From positions 124,001 through 188,000 of the forward strand of contig NZ_CBQR020000102.1 of the NCBI RefSeq assembly GCF_000455485.1: 64,000 nucleotides of DNA. Direction: 5' to 3'. This document shows, in pieces, positions 51,049 through 60,707 of the stretch. Both the position numbers and the translations under genes were made by a program. The stretch is from Gorillibacterium massiliense (lineage in GTDB: Bacteria; Bacillota; Bacilli; Paenibacillales; NBRC-103111). Each line of letters opens with the position of its first letter. Within the stretch, counting starts at the first letter, position 1. The notes under the pieces are model-generated. The model saw only the letters and a program-made list of their open reading frames with translations. It had not been told where the DNA came from and searched no databases.

Positions 51049-52658
51049 ATGCCATCATCGTAGATGACGAAAAACACGTACGCGACGCCGTGCGCCTGCT
51101 CGTCGATTGGAACCGCCACGGTATCACCCAGGTGTTCGAAGCATCGGACGGCGAGCAAGCCATCGAGCTCATCTCTCAAGAGAAGCCTGATCTTATTTTC
51201 ATCGACATGATGATGCCGGTGAAAACCGGATCCGAATTGCTGGAATGGATCGTCATCCATTCCCCCCTCAGCAAAACTATTGTCATCAGCGGCCACGACG
51301 ATTACAAGCTCGTCCGCCATACGCTGAAGCACGGCTGCGTTGACTACCTGCTCAAGCCGATCGATGCTGACCAACTGGCCGAAACGGTGCAGAGAGCACT
51401 AGATAGCTGGTACGAGGAAGAGCAGAAACGGCACCGGACGGCACAGCAAAATATCGAGGTCAACCAACTGAAACCGGTCTATTGGGACAAGTTTTTCTCA
51501 AGTCTAGTCTCCGATCCGTCCTCCATCGGAACCGCGATGGAATCCCTTCGTGTGGAGTTTGGCCTATCGGCCAGCGGCCATCTGTGCCGTGCCGTCGTGA
51601 TTGGACTGGACTGCATCGAACCCGCTCTTGCCGGCAAATTCGGTGCGAATCGCGAGCTGCTCGTCTTCTCGCTCACCAACATCTGCAATGAGTTCATTCG
51701 TCGAAATAATACGGGATACGCCTTTCGGTACTGGAACAGCGACAAGGAAATATTAATCTTGCTCTGGAACGGTACGGACGAGATCGATGCGCTTTTGAAT
51801 GAGATGAACTCCGGTATGGCACGGACGCTAGGCACGCGCCTGCACTTCGGTATCGGCTCGGCGCAGCCGTTCCCGTACGGTTTATCCGAATCGTACAAGG
51901 AAGCCAAAAACGCCATCCGGCAGCGGAATTTGCTTGACGACTGGGCTTATAACCATTACATCAACCGACAGCAATCAGGCAGTCCGATTGTACGCTTTAA
52001 CGAGCATGCGGAAGATTTGCGGATGGCCGTCCAAAGCGGAAACACCGATGCCATCGCTAAAGCCGTAGGTCAAGCCATCTCTCCCTTGCGCAAGCTCCAA
52101 CCTCTGACCGTGGAACAGTTAGAGCTCTGGTGGAACGAATATACGGTGTATTGCTCCCACTTGCTGCAAGAGCTCGTAAGGGACACCGAGGTGGATATCG
52201 AGCTGCCAGACATGATCCGACCCTTCGGCATTCCGCTAGATGGGGCTGGTAAACCATCTTTGGAGATCTGGGAGGATGAACTGAACCGCGCCATGCGTCT
52301 CGTCTCCAAGCTGCTTGCGGAGAAACGGCGCAAAGAAAACAACCTCGTCCATGAGATTGCCAAGTTCATTCAAGCCAACTATCAGAACGAGTTAACTTTG
52401 CAGGATATCGCCAATCATCTCTATGTAGGACGGGAGTATATCTCCCGCCGGTTCAAGCAAGAAACCGGGGAAAACGTCTCCGACTACATCGGCCGGATCC
52501 GCAACGAGAAAGCGAAGCTTCTTCTCTTAAACCCCAACCTCAAAATCGCCCAAATCGCCGAAATGGTCGGCTACCAGGACGAAAAGTATTTCAGCAAGGT
52601 ATTCAAGAAGCTAACCGGCATGACCCCGAACGAGTATCGAAAAGCAGGGGTTGTATGA
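51045..52658 (+). CDS. YesN-type response regulator with AraC DNA-binding domain
   Basis: A 537-residue protein. Receiver domain at 1-125 (D-D pair in IVDDEKHV, phospho-Asp in LIFIDMMMPVKTG, Lys in DYLLKPID), a long middle region of about 300 residues, and an AraC-type double helix-turn-helix at about 435-535 (LTLQDIANHLYVGREYISRRFKQETGENVSDYI; KIAQIAEMVGYQDEKYFSKVFKKLTGMTPNEYRK). It should activate the divergent sugar ABC operon. Four-base overlap with the kinase gene. Confidence 0.94.
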   Translation: MNAIIVDDEKHVRDAVRLLVDWNRHGITQVFEASDGEQAIELISQEKPDLIFIDMMMPVKTGSELLEWIVIHSPLSKTIVISGHDDYKLVRHTLKHGCVDYLLKPIDADQLAETVQRALDSWYEEEQKRHRTAQQNIEVNQLKPVYWDKFFSSLVSDPSSIGTAMESLRVEFGLSASGHLCRAVVIGLDCIEPALAGKFGANRELLVFSLTNICNEFIRRNNTGYAFRYWNSDKEILILLWNGTDEIDALLNEMNSGMARTLGTRLHFGIGSAQPFPYGLSESYKEAKNAIRQRNLLDDWAYNHYINRQQSGSPIVRFNEHAEDLRMAVQSGNTDAIAKAVGQAISPLRKLQPLTVEQLELWWNEYTVYCSHLLQELVRDTEVDIELPDMIRPFGIPLDGAGKPSLEIWEDELNRAMRLVSKLLAEKRRKENNLVHEIAKFIQANYQNELTLQDIANHLYVGREYISRRFKQETGENVSDYIGRIRNEKAKLLLLNPNLKIAQIAEMVGYQDEKYFSKVFKKLTGMTPNEYRKAGVV

Positions 52659-52678
52659 GGATCAACGTGAAATCTAAA

Positions 52679-52712
52679 AGGCCCAACTCCCTCGGGAGTG
52701 GGCCTGATTTTT
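52679..52712. terminator. Bidirectional terminator
   Basis: AGGCCCAACTCCC (52679-52691) pairs with GGGAGTGGGCCT (52694-52705) with one bulge, then GATTTTT; on the minus strand TTTTAG follows. It separates the YesN gene from mqo. Confidence 0.88.
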
Positions 52713-52732
52713 ATATGAGCTGCTGCAAATTT

Positions 52733-54259
52733 TTACATAACGAGGTGCAATTCGCGTTCAGGGCTGTTGCTGTCGCTTTCGCCGCTAAGTCCAAGGATCT
52801 GCGCTGTCGAGCTTTGAATCTCAGCGATCAGCTCCGGGTTTTTCAATAAGGACACACCGTAAGAGGGAATCATTTCCTTCAGCTTCGGTTCCCAATCCTT
52901 GATTTGCTGCGGGAAGCATCTTTTCAGAACCTCCAGCATGACGGAAACAGCAGTGGAGGCACCTGGTGAAGCCCCAAGCAAGGCGGCGATGGAGCCGTCG
53001 GCGGCGCTGATCACTTCCGTGCCGAATTGAAGCGTCCCTTTTCCGGCGTCCGTGTCTTTGATGATTTGTACGCGCTGCCCGGCCACCAGCAGATCCCAAT
53101 CCTCGCTTTTGGCACCCGGAATGAATTCCCGTAATGCGTCCATACGTTTTTCTTTGGATAACATCACTTCTTTGATCAGATAGGTAGTCAAAGAAGCATT
53201 TTTCACGCCTGCCGCCAGCATCGTAACGAGATTATGAGGCTTCACAGAAGCAACCAGATCAAGCATCGAACCGGATTTCAAAAACTTCGGTGAGAACCCG
53301 GCAAACGGTCCAAACAGCAACGTTTCCTGGTCGTCGATAAAACGCGTATCCAGATGGGGAACCGACATGGGAGGGGCGCCGACCGCCGCTTTTCCGTACA
53401 CTTTTGCATGATGGTGTACTACGATATCGGGCTTCTTGCACACCATAAACAGGCCGCTGATCGGAAAGCCGCCAATCCCTTTTCCTTCCGGAATTCCGGA
53501 CTTTTGCAGCAATGGCAGACTCCCGCCCCCACTGCCGATAAAGACAAATTTCGCTGTATGGCTTTCCACCGCGCCGCTATCGACGTTCCGCACCTTAACT
53601 TCCCACAATCCGTCGTCCGTGCGTTTGATATCTTCAACTTGATGCTTGAATTTAATCTCGACATTTTTACTTCTCAAATGATCGAACAAGATGCGTGTCA
53701 AGGCGCCAAAGTTGACGTCCGTCCCCGTTTCCATCCTCGTTGCCGCGATGGGTTTATCCAAGACACGGTCGTTCATCATAAGCGGAATCCATTCCTTCAG
53801 CTTTTCCGGGTTATCGGAATATTCCATCCCTTGAAACAGAGGATTGGCTGACAGCGCTTTAAATCGTTTTTGCAAAAAAGCTACGTCATCTTCTCCCTGC
53901 ACAAAACTCATGTGGGGGACAGGCACGATAAAGTCGCGGGGATTGCGGATTAAATTGCGGCTTACCAGATAAGACCAAAACTGCCGGGAAACCTGATAGT
54001 CTTCATTCACCTTGATCGCTTTGCTGATATCGATGGATCCATCCGGTTGTTCGACGGTATAGTTAAGCTCGCATAAAGCAGAATGTCCCGTTCCCGCGTT
54101 ATTCCACTCGTTGGAGCTTTCCTCACCCACGCTTTCAAGCTTCTCAAACACGGTCATTTTCCAGTCCGGCACGAACTCCTTCAATAACGACCCTATAGTC
54201 GCACTCATGATTCCGGCACCAATTAAGATAACGTCGGTTTTGGTTTGTCCGCTGTTCAT
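52733..54259 (-). CDS. mqo: Malate:quinone oxidoreductase
   Basis: A 508-residue FAD enzyme that oxidises malate to oxaloacetate and passes electrons to the quinone pool at the membrane. The FAD-binding motif is [15 protein letters not shown] (residues 12-26); [21 protein letters not shown] (about 48-68) is the Mqo family signature, with [15 protein letters not shown] and [14 protein letters not shown] later. Full length for the family. It is a single gene with terminators on both sides. Confidence 0.95.
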   Translation of the reverse strand: MNSGQTKTDVILIGAGIMSATIGSLLKEFVPDWKMTVFEKLESVGEESSNEWNNAGTGHSALCELNYTVEQPDGSIDISKAIKVNEDYQVSRQFWSYLVSRNLIRNPRDFIVPVPHMSFVQGEDDVAFLQKRFKALSANPLFQGMEYSDNPEKLKEWIPLMMNDRVLDKPIAATRMETGTDVNFGALTRILFDHLRSKNVEIKFKHQVEDIKRTDDGLWEVKVRNVDSGAVESHTAKFVFIGSGGGSLPLLQKSGIPEGKGIGGFPISGLFMVCKKPDIVVHHHAKVYGKAAVGAPPMSVPHLDTRFIDDQETLLFGPFAGFSPKFLKSGSMLDLVASVKPHNLVTMLAAGVKNASLTTYLIKEVMLSKEKRMDALREFIPGAKSEDWDLLVAGQRVQIIKDTDAGKGTLQFGTEVISAADGSIAALLGASPGASTAVSVMLEVLKRCFPQQIKDWEPKLKEMIPSYGVSLLKNPELIAEIQSSTAQILGLSGESDSNSPERELHLVM

Positions 54260-54460
54260 TTTTACCGCCCTTATACGCTTTTATTTGGTGAAAAAGATAG
54301 GCGCTCCTGCCTAGACTCCACAGTAAGCCGGGCTGCATTCCGCTCGCAACCCAATCTGGACCACTGATCATCGCACATCGCAATCACAAATAGAATAAGA
54401 TACTTATTATTATATGATATTTATTTGCTACATTAAAGCGAGATTACGATCAAATAGATA

Positions 54461-54500
54461 GAGAAAAAGACTATCCTGCTGGATAGCCTCTTTCTTTTTT
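54461..54500. terminator. Terminator of the AraC-GyrI regulator gene
   Basis: GACTATCC and GGATAGCC pair (one mismatch) around TGCT. On the minus strand TCTTTTTCTC follows, and the plus strand also has CTCTTTCTTTTTTTC. Confidence 0.75.
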
Positions 54501-54526
54501 TCTATTTCAATAAATACCAAAACGAT

Positions 54527-55381
54527 CTACTGTCTTTTCACGACGGGTACCCATAGTTCATTTTTATTTTCCTCGATAGGCAAGTAACATTCGATTGCCG
54601 GTAAATAGGCAAGATCGTAGGCGGAAACGGGAACCCACTCGGTATAAAGACGCTTCCATAGGTCTTGGAGATGATCCGGTGATCCTGGCGCTTCGAAAAC
54701 CGCCCACGTAGCCTCCGGGAAGTCCATTTTCACCATGCTTTCCGGTGGAGATTGGTCCGAAACGATCGCCAAAATGTAGTCAAATTCTTCATTCTTGCCG
54801 AATTCCCCGTTCGCGCAAACACCTAAAATTCCTCTAACCTTGTGACTGGCATCGCGAATGTCCCACAGTTGCTCAAAAATCCCCTTCTCCCTTGCTTCCC
54901 CCCATATGGCCGGCACAACTTCGAAGGCTTTTTCCGTATTCACGCGGTTCTTGACTCCTACAATCGTGAACGGACCGGCTTCCTCCATTCGGTAATTCAT
55001 CTCCGCAACCCCTTTTATCGAGAGTTGAAAGGACATTCGTGGGAAGGCTTTAAGTTTGGTGCCTGGGTTTCGCGCGGCAGTGGGCGTTGTTCCATGCATA
55101 TTTTGAAAAGCACGGGCAAATGCCTCAGGCGAATCGTAACCATACCGGAGCGCAAGATCAATGACTTTAACTTGGCTATTCTGGAGTTCAAAAGCCGCCA
55201 ACGTGAGACGCCGCCGCCGAATATACTCCGACAACGAAACCTCCGTAATAAAAGAAAACATGCGTTGAAAATGATAGGCAGAGCAGCATGCGACTTTGGC
55301 TACTTCAGAGTAGGCGATTTCTTCGGTAATATGATCCTCGATATAGGTGATTGCCTCATTCATTCTTGAAACCCAATCCAT
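54527..55381 (-). CDS. AraC-family regulator with GyrI-like effector domain
   Basis: A 284-residue protein. Residues 1-105 hold two AraC helix-turn-helix units (IAYSEVAKVACCSAYHFQRMFSFI; VIDLALRYGYDSPEAFARAFQNMHGTTP). Residues about 130-284 are a GyrI-like/effector-binding domain like that of Rob or BmrR (FTIVGVKNR, VPAIWGEA, WAVFEAPGSPDHLQDLWKRLYTEW). Such regulators respond to small hydrophobic compounds. ATG 55381 is used; GTG 55387, closer to AGAGG, is an alternative start. Confidence 0.88.
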   Translation of the reverse strand: MDWVSRMNEAITYIEDHITEEIAYSEVAKVACCSAYHFQRMFSFITEVSLSEYIRRRRLTLAAFELQNSQVKVIDLALRYGYDSPEAFARAFQNMHGTTPTAARNPGTKLKAFPRMSFQLSIKGVAEMNYRMEEAGPFTIVGVKNRVNTEKAFEVVPAIWGEAREKGIFEQLWDIRDASHKVRGILGVCANGEFGKNEEFDYILAIVSDQSPPESMVKMDFPEATWAVFEAPGSPDHLQDLWKRLYTEWVPVSAYDLAYLPAIECYLPIEENKNELWVPVVKRQ

Positions 55382-55481
55382 CCCCACTACATCCTCTCGC
55401 CAATCAATATAAAGCATTGCAAAAAAGATAGCCGTGCAATCCGTGCACAAAATTGCTAGGGTACCTAGTCATCCATCCCAT

Positions 55482-56315
55482 TTAGGAGCCGATTATACCT
55501 TTCTCTAACCATTCCAAAATGGCATCCACCGCTTCCCTGTACCTTTGCCCTACGAGCAAGCCGGTATGCGTGGTGCCCCAAAGCCCTTTATATTCGGCAT
55601 GGAGGTGCGCCGCTGTCGCCCTGCCCCGTCGGTCGTCGTCATCGCTGTTAACCGCATTGATCACCAAACACGGGCAAGAAATCAGCCTGCCGTCAATGGA
55701 TATCCCAGTTGCTCCAAAATGAGCCGAAAAAGCGTTAATGGCCAAGAATGACTCCGTTGCCAAATACTTTCGTTGAAAGGCAATGTCATCTGCCGATTCA
55801 TCCTGACTGGATTGCTCTTCACGAGTTGGGGCAGGCACGATGAGCTCGGGTACTACTGGAGCTATATCTTTGTAGGGTACCTCTTCAAGGACCTCTTTAC
55901 TGACGCTTGAATCGACCAGCACCAATCCGGCAAGCTCAAGAATCTCCGCTACCTTTTGGCTCAAAATCCCTCCCATGCTGAATCCGATAAGAATCGGAGG
56001 AACGCCACACTCTGCGATCACTTCTTTAATATCGTCCAAATAATCCTCGAACGTAATCCTCGTCATATCCATGACCCTGCTTCTGTAATGGCTTCTCATG
56101 TTCATGACATAGCATTTCCAACCATCCTGGATAAAGTGGGGAATGTATTTGCTCCACATCCAACTGCCAGTGTAGGCACCGTGTACAAAAAGCAAAGGAG
56201 GTCTATTGGAGTTATCTTTCTTGGGGTTCTCCCCCTCGAATATCTCCAGGAACAAATCGTTCTCCCCGATGTACTTAACCTCATGCTCAGGCAAATCTTT
56301 CGTGTAATCCTTCAT
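55482..56315 (-). CDS. Alpha/beta hydrolase
   Basis: A 277-residue soluble enzyme. The oxyanion region is LLFVHGAYTGSWMW, the nucleophile elbow is IGFSMGGILSQ (Ser about 116), the likely acid is in INAVNSDDDDR and the His in WGTTHTGLLVG. The substrate is unknown. ATG 56315 lies 8 nt after GAGGAGG. A MarR-type palindrome (56334-56351) precedes it, the same sequence type as in front of the marR gene upstream on the same strand. Confidence 0.88.
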   Translation of the reverse strand: MKDYTKDLPEHEVKYIGENDLFLEIFEGENPKKDNSNRPPLLFVHGAYTGSWMWSKYIPHFIQDGWKCYVMNMRSHYRSRVMDMTRITFEDYLDDIKEVIAECGVPPILIGFSMGGILSQKVAEILELAGLVLVDSSVSKEVLEEVPYKDIAPVVPELIVPAPTREEQSSQDESADDIAFQRKYLATESFLAINAFSAHFGATGISIDGRLISCPCLVINAVNSDDDDRRGRATAAHLHAEYKGLWGTTHTGLLVGQRYREAVDAILEWLEKGIIGS

Positions 56316-56333
56316 GGTCATGTCCTCCTCATT

Positions 56334-56351
56334 TAGTTTTATATCAAACTA
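56334..56351 (-). promoter_or_regulatory. MarR-type operator upstream of the hydrolase
   Basis: TAGTTTTATATCAAACTA is an 18-bp near-perfect palindrome. It closely matches TAGTTTGATATCAAACAA at 56801-56818 in front of the adjacent marR gene, so the same repressor should bind both. Confidence 0.7.
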
Positions 56352-56367
56352 TTTATCGAAAAAAAAA

Positions 56368-56790
56368 TTAAAAATTGTTGTAAATTTTCTTTAAAATGCG
56401 AAGCAGCTCCTGTTTTTCTTGTTCCGAAACGTTTAAATAGAACACGTCCAGCATTTCTGCGGATACGGATTCAAAGATCGATTCCAGCTCGCTTCCCTTG
56501 TCCGTTAATGCGACATAAACGACTCGAGCATCCTCCTTGTCCCGTTCCTTGGTGACATATCCGAGCCGAACCAGCTTGTCGACGAGTGCCGTGACGGTGG
56601 ACTTATCCTTATTAATTCTTTTGGAAATATCCGCCATCGTGAGTTTAGGCGTCTTCATAAGAGCATAGATGATATCGCCATGGGACGTGCCGATATCATC
56701 TATCCCGTTTTTGGTCAACTCCGAAAGGATAAACCGGTTCACTTTCTCTCTAATTTTGGAGATCAATGAAATGACATCTCTCGTTTCCAT
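56368..56790 (-). CDS. MarR-family transcriptional regulator
   Basis: A 140-residue winged-helix protein: LTMADISKRINKDKSTVTALVDKLVRLGYVTKE is the DNA-reading part and DKEDARVVYVALTDKG the wing; terminal helices form the dimer. It sits between the amidohydrolase gene (upstream) and the hydrolase gene (downstream), all on the minus strand, and has matching operators before itself and before the hydrolase. Confidence 0.92.
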   Translation of the reverse strand: METRDVISLISKIREKVNRFILSELTKNGIDDIGTSHGDIIYALMKTPKLTMADISKRINKDKSTVTALVDKLVRLGYVTKERDKEDARVVYVALTDKGSELESIFESVSAEMLDVFYLNVSEQEKQELLRILKKIYNNF

Positions 56791-56800
56791 ACCCGCATTA

Positions 56801-56818
56801 TAGTTTGATATCAAACAA
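56801..56818 (-). promoter_or_regulatory. MarR-type operator upstream of marR
   Basis: TAGTTTGATATCAAACAA contains the perfect palindrome GTTTGATATCAAAC. It lies 11 bp upstream of the marR start, where binding would block its own transcription. Confidence 0.72.
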
Positions 56819-56821
56819 ATG

Positions 56822-58096
56822 TCAATTTACTTTTCGCTTACCGCGAAGCCATACTTCACGAATCGATAACGTATCCGTGATATTCACTGTCGGGTCACCA
56901 TCAACCAAAACCAAATCCGCTCTTGCCCCCTCCACGATGCGTCCCCGATCGTTCAGCCCAAAACGGCGTGCCGTTTTTGACGTTGCAGACTGCAGCGCTT
57001 CAATCGGCGTAAAACCCGCTTCTACCAATAGCTGCATCTCATGGTGAACACTGGCGCCATGGGCAAGCCCGCCAAGGGTTGGAACCGGCACGGAGACATC
57101 CGTTCCTACCAGGATATCAACACCTGCTCGATGAAGATCCATCACGTTCCGGTAATTATCTTCCATGCTGCCTTGAGGGTAAGTTGAGAAGCTGGAGTTC
57201 AAAGTTTCGATCCACTCTGGACTCAACTTGCTGCTCACGCGCGGATCATTGGCCACTATTGTCGCGGGGTTGCCAATAATAGAGGAGTTCAATACAAGAC
57301 ACGGGGTTACGAATGCACCGGCGTCTGCAATCATTTTCACCAAATGAGGCGTGGTATCCGGGCGATCGATGAATAAGTGCGCGAGTCCGTCGACTCCAAT
57401 TTCGATCGCTTGACGAGAGGCTTCAGCCGTCAACACATGGGCAATCGCCAACTTACGATGCCGATGAGCTTCCTCCACGGCAGCACGAAGGATATCTTGG
57501 CTCAAGACAGGCAAGCCGGGCGCCGCCAACACCGAACCTTCCTCAATCATGATCTTAATGTAATCGGCTCCCTGTCTGACTTGCTCGTTAACGAATGCCA
57601 AGGCTTCCTCCCGGCTCGTCACCGCGGGCGCCTCTCCGTGATCATGCGCATGAGCGGCCAACATAGCGTTGCGGTCTTCCTCACTCATCTTCTCCAGTTC
57701 CTTCAATACGAAGTCCGGGATTTCACCATCGCCAGGCATGAGTTCATCGGGATGTCCGCCCGGGGGCGTGATTCCCATCCCGGCAGATCGCACGTCGGCA
57801 ATATCCTCGATTCCTTTCAATTGTCCCTCGCGGCCCGTTTTTGTGAACCCACCCATCATCTCCAATTCAGTCGTTACACCGAAATTCAGAGCATCCCGAA
57901 GACCCTCCACGGAAGTGTGAACGTGAGCATCAATCAGACCGGGTAGCAAAGTCCCACCTTCCGCATCGATAATGACCGCATGTTCCGGTACTTCTCCACC
58001 AATCGAAACGATCGTTTCTCCTTCGATCAGAACCGTTTTTACTCCGATTTCGTTCTCTCCATCAAAAATACGCGCATTGATAATGGCCGTAATCAT
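56822..58096 (-). CDS. Metal-dependent amidohydrolase
   Basis: A 424-residue enzyme of the amidohydrolase superfamily (imidazolonepropionase/prolidase-like subgroup). Metal ligands: HVH in LPGLIDAHVHTSVEG, a probable carbamylated Lys in DYIKIMIEEG, His in AIAHVLTAEA and GLAHLFIDR, and the catalytic Asp in ILVGTDVSVP. A His-Asp-rich stretch AAHAHDHGEA is notable. No signal peptide. The physiological substrate is unknown. Palindromes at 58147-58254 lie between it and the divergent marR gene. Confidence 0.9.
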   Translation of the reverse strand: MITAIINARIFDGENEIGVKTVLIEGETIVSIGGEVPEHAVIIDAEGGTLLPGLIDAHVHTSVEGLRDALNFGVTTELEMMGGFTKTGREGQLKGIEDIADVRSAGMGITPPGGHPDELMPGDGEIPDFVLKELEKMSEEDRNAMLAAHAHDHGEAPAVTSREEALAFVNEQVRQGADYIKIMIEEGSVLAAPGLPVLSQDILRAAVEEAHRHRKLAIAHVLTAEASRQAIEIGVDGLAHLFIDRPDTTPHLVKMIADAGAFVTPCLVLNSSIIGNPATIVANDPRVSSKLSPEWIETLNSSFSTYPQGSMEDNYRNVMDLHRAGVDILVGTDVSVPVPTLGGLAHGASVHHEMQLLVEAGFTPIEALQSATSKTARRFGLNDRGRIVEGARADLVLVDGDPTVNITDTLSIREVWLRGKRKVN

Positions 58097-58146
58097 GGTT
58101 TCTCTCTCCCTTGTCTTTTGATTGTCGCCTTAATGATTGAAATATA

Positions 58147-58254
58147 ACAGTTAGAATTCTAACTGTCAATAGTTAAACTGAATGAAGTCAAACAATAAAT
58201 TGACAGTCAAGCCTCCGAAAATTAAACTTATCTTATTATTAGAAATCTAACTGT
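58147..58254. promoter_or_regulatory. Two MarR-type operators between amidohydrolase and marR
   Basis: ACAGTTAGAATTCTAACTGT (58147-58166) is a perfect 20-bp palindrome. TTAGAAATCTAACTGT (58239-58254) repeats its right two-thirds with one change. One lies near each divergent start, consistent with control of both genes by the MarR protein at 58277. Confidence 0.8.
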
Positions 58255-58276
58255 TAGCAAGGGAGTCGGCACTGGA

Positions 58277-58708
58277 ATGTCAAAGGAAACATTGCATACC
58301 CCATATTCGGATCTGATTCGAGACATCGGAATGAACATAAAGAACATGGCAAATGACAGATTATCAGAGTTGGGGTTAAACGCTCAGCAGGGGCAAATGC
58401 TCGGTTTCATTTTTGAAAATCAAGAAAAGGGCGTCATTCAGAAGGATTTGGCGGATCGGTTTAACCGCAAAGGAGCCACCATCACCAGCATGCTCCAAGG
58501 GTTGGAGAAAAAGGGGTACATCAAACGCATCATACCAGAGGATAACGAGCGGCAGAAAAAGATCTATTTATTGAAAAAGGGAGCCGACCTCGTCGAAGAA
58601 TTTAATAAAATTTTCACCGAAGTTGAAAAAAACATTACCCATGGCCTGTCCGAAGCAGAAAGCAAGATCTTCATGGAGCTATTAATCAAAGTGAAAGCGA
58701 CCATGTAG
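58277..58708 (+). CDS. MarR-family transcriptional regulator
   Basis: A 143-residue winged-helix protein: GVIQKDLADRFNRKGATITSMLQGLEKKGYIKRI followed by the wing PEDNERQKKIYLLKKG. Terminal helices form the dimer. It is divergent from the amidohydrolase gene and probably represses it and itself. Confidence 0.92.
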   Translation: MSKETLHTPYSDLIRDIGMNIKNMANDRLSELGLNAQQGQMLGFIFENQEKGVIQKDLADRFNRKGATITSMLQGLEKKGYIKRIIPEDNERQKKIYLLKKGADLVEEFNKIFTEVEKNITHGLSEAESKIFMELLIKVKATM

Positions 58709-58802
58709 GTCATGAGGGAACAGGTGATCATGTTGCCATTATGTAAAAATAAAAATAAATGAACACATCACAAACACAGGTATCCCTGTGTCACAAGTTG
58801 AG

Positions 58803-58827
58803 AACCCTTACTAAGTAAGGGTTTTAA
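58803..58827 (+). terminator. Terminator after marR
   Basis: AACCCTTAC and GTAAGGGTT pair perfectly around TAA, followed by TTAAT. A smaller hairpin (CACAGG/CCCTGTG, about 58777-58790) lies just before it. Confidence 0.75.
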
Positions 58828-58991
58828 TTGTTCACCCTATCTGGGATAGTCCAACAAAGAAGGTATAATCTGTAAGCTTGCCGAAACAATTAAATAAAAT
58901 GCTACCCAAAAATTAATGTTTAGTTTATCAATTTTTCATAAATGAACTCTATAATGGAAAAGTCGACCAAAGTTAGATAGGCAGGGTGATT

Positions 58992-60689
58992 ATGCGCCAA
59001 TTATCAACGAAACTATCCAAAGAGAGACTCGCTATTCTAGCCTCCCTTTTTATAATCCTGCTTTATGTCTCCCCACTTTTTCTATTGGGAGCAAACGCTC
59101 ATATCCGGGTTCACGATAATTTGGACTCCAACATCGCCTGGTACAAGGTGCTAGTTCGAAGTCACGAGCTATTCGGACCGCTGAATGCGACAATTCCCCA
59201 GGTGATTAATGGATTGCCACGAGGTGCCATTGAATCAGAATATAGCGGGATTGTTTGGCTGCATGCGCTTTTCCCCACCATGATCGCTTATTCCTTCAGC
59301 CAAATCATCACGAGGGTCGTGGCTTTTCTCGGCATGTACCTCCTCCTGAAAAAACATTTCGTGAAAGAGCCGGATACCGGCCTTATTCGTGTCGGAGTTT
59401 CTCTCGCTTTCGCTTTGACGCCATTTTGGCCGTCAGGTATGTTAAGCACATTGGGGCAACCTTTGGCGCTATGGGCATTTTTGAATATCCGCAAAAGAGA
59501 ATTCTCCTGGAAAAATTGGGCGGTTCTCATTCTCCTGCCCCTGTATTCCAGCTTTGTTCTCGGCTTCTTCTTTTTCTTGACGGCAATGGGGTTGCTTTGG
59601 CTGCGAGACCTGATCAAAAAGCGCGCTTGGAATCCCGCATTTATCGGGAGTATCGCGCTCATGACCGTGGTTTATTTGGCCATCGAATATCGGCTTGTGT
59701 TTGGGCTCGTTTTTTCGAATACTCCCTCCAGCCGATCGGAATTCGTCAATTCAACTCTCGATCTTTGGCATTCCATTTCTCTTACTTTTGTGAATTTTAT
59801 TTTTGGTCATGGCCATGTTTTGACCATGCATACCTTGGTCATCCTGCCGATTCTTTTTATAGCGCTAGGTATTATAATCAAACAAAAAAGCCTGCGAGAG
59901 AATAAATGGTTCACTTATTTGCTTGGGCTGAATTTTGTCCTGTCCGTATGGTACGCCTTTTGGTATAGCAAAATGTGGCAGCCGCTGAAGGAACATTTTT
60001 CGATCCTGCAAACGTTCAATTTTGCGCGTTTTCATTTTCTGCATCCACTCGTGATCTATCTTGGCTTTGCCCTCGGACTCCTTATCCTTTGGAAAATGGG
60101 CAATAACTGGCAAAAGAAAGTGAAGCTTTGCCTTGTTCTACAGATTGTTTTCCTTTTCCTATGCAACGATGAAATCATTTATCGCGTACACGGCGACCCC
60201 AGTGTGAAACAGTTTTATGCGGTGGATCAATTTAAACAGATTAAGGATTATATCGGGCAACCCCAGGAATCCTATCGAGTAGCCAGCATTGGGCTTCACC
60301 CTGCTATCGCGCAGTACAATGGCTTCTATACACTGGACACCTACAACAATTACTATCCCCTTACGTACAAGCATGATTTTCGAAAAATCATCGCGAAAGA
60401 ATTGGATAAAAATCAAGAACTGAAATCCTATTTCGATCAGTGGGGAGGCCGTTGCTACCTCTTTGTAAGTGAACTTGGAGAGAAGTATGATTTCAAAAAG
60501 GACTCCACGAAAGAGATCCACCATCTGGAACTGAATATGGATGTTTTCCGGGAAATGGGGGGCCGTTATATTTTTTCATCCGTGCCCATTATGAATGCCG
60601 ATGAGGATGGACTCCGATTTTTGAAGTCCTTTGACAACCCCGCTTCCGCTTGGAAGATCTATCTGTATCAAGTGAAAATGACGAAATAG
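58992..60689 (+). CDS. DUF6044-family polytopic membrane protein
   Basis: A 565-residue protein. About ten to twelve membrane helices fill residues 12-390 and a soluble C-terminal domain of about 170 residues follows. VHDNLDSNIAWYKVL near the N-terminus (an Asp-rich loop after helix 1), the long first extracytoplasmic loop and the C-terminal LDTYNNYYPLTYKHDFRKIIAKEL resemble the YkoS/DUF6044 group, whose layout recalls GT-C glycosyltransferases. A role in cell-envelope glycan transfer is inferred. ATG 58992 lies after GCAGGGTG. Confidence 0.75.
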   Translation: MRQLSTKLSKERLAILASLFIILLYVSPLFLLGANAHIRVHDNLDSNIAWYKVLVRSHELFGPLNATIPQVINGLPRGAIESEYSGIVWLHALFPTMIAYSFSQIITRVVAFLGMYLLLKKHFVKEPDTGLIRVGVSLAFALTPFWPSGMLSTLGQPLALWAFLNIRKREFSWKNWAVLILLPLYSSFVLGFFFFLTAMGLLWLRDLIKKRAWNPAFIGSIALMTVVYLAIEYRLVFGLVFSNTPSSRSEFVNSTLDLWHSISLTFVNFIFGHGHVLTMHTLVILPILFIALGIIIKQKSLRENKWFTYLLGLNFVLSVWYAFWYSKMWQPLKEHFSILQTFNFARFHFLHPLVIYLGFALGLLILWKMGNNWQKKVKLCLVLQIVFLFLCNDEIIYRVHGDPSVKQFYAVDQFKQIKDYIGQPQESYRVASIGLHPAIAQYNGFYTLDTYNNYYPLTYKHDFRKIIAKELDKNQELKSYFDQWGGRCYLFVSELGEKYDFKKDSTKEIHHLELNMDVFREMGGRYIFSSVPIMNADEDGLRFLKSFDNPASAWKIYLYQVKMTK

Positions 60690-60707
60690 AGGGACTCAAA
60701 GCGCCCC

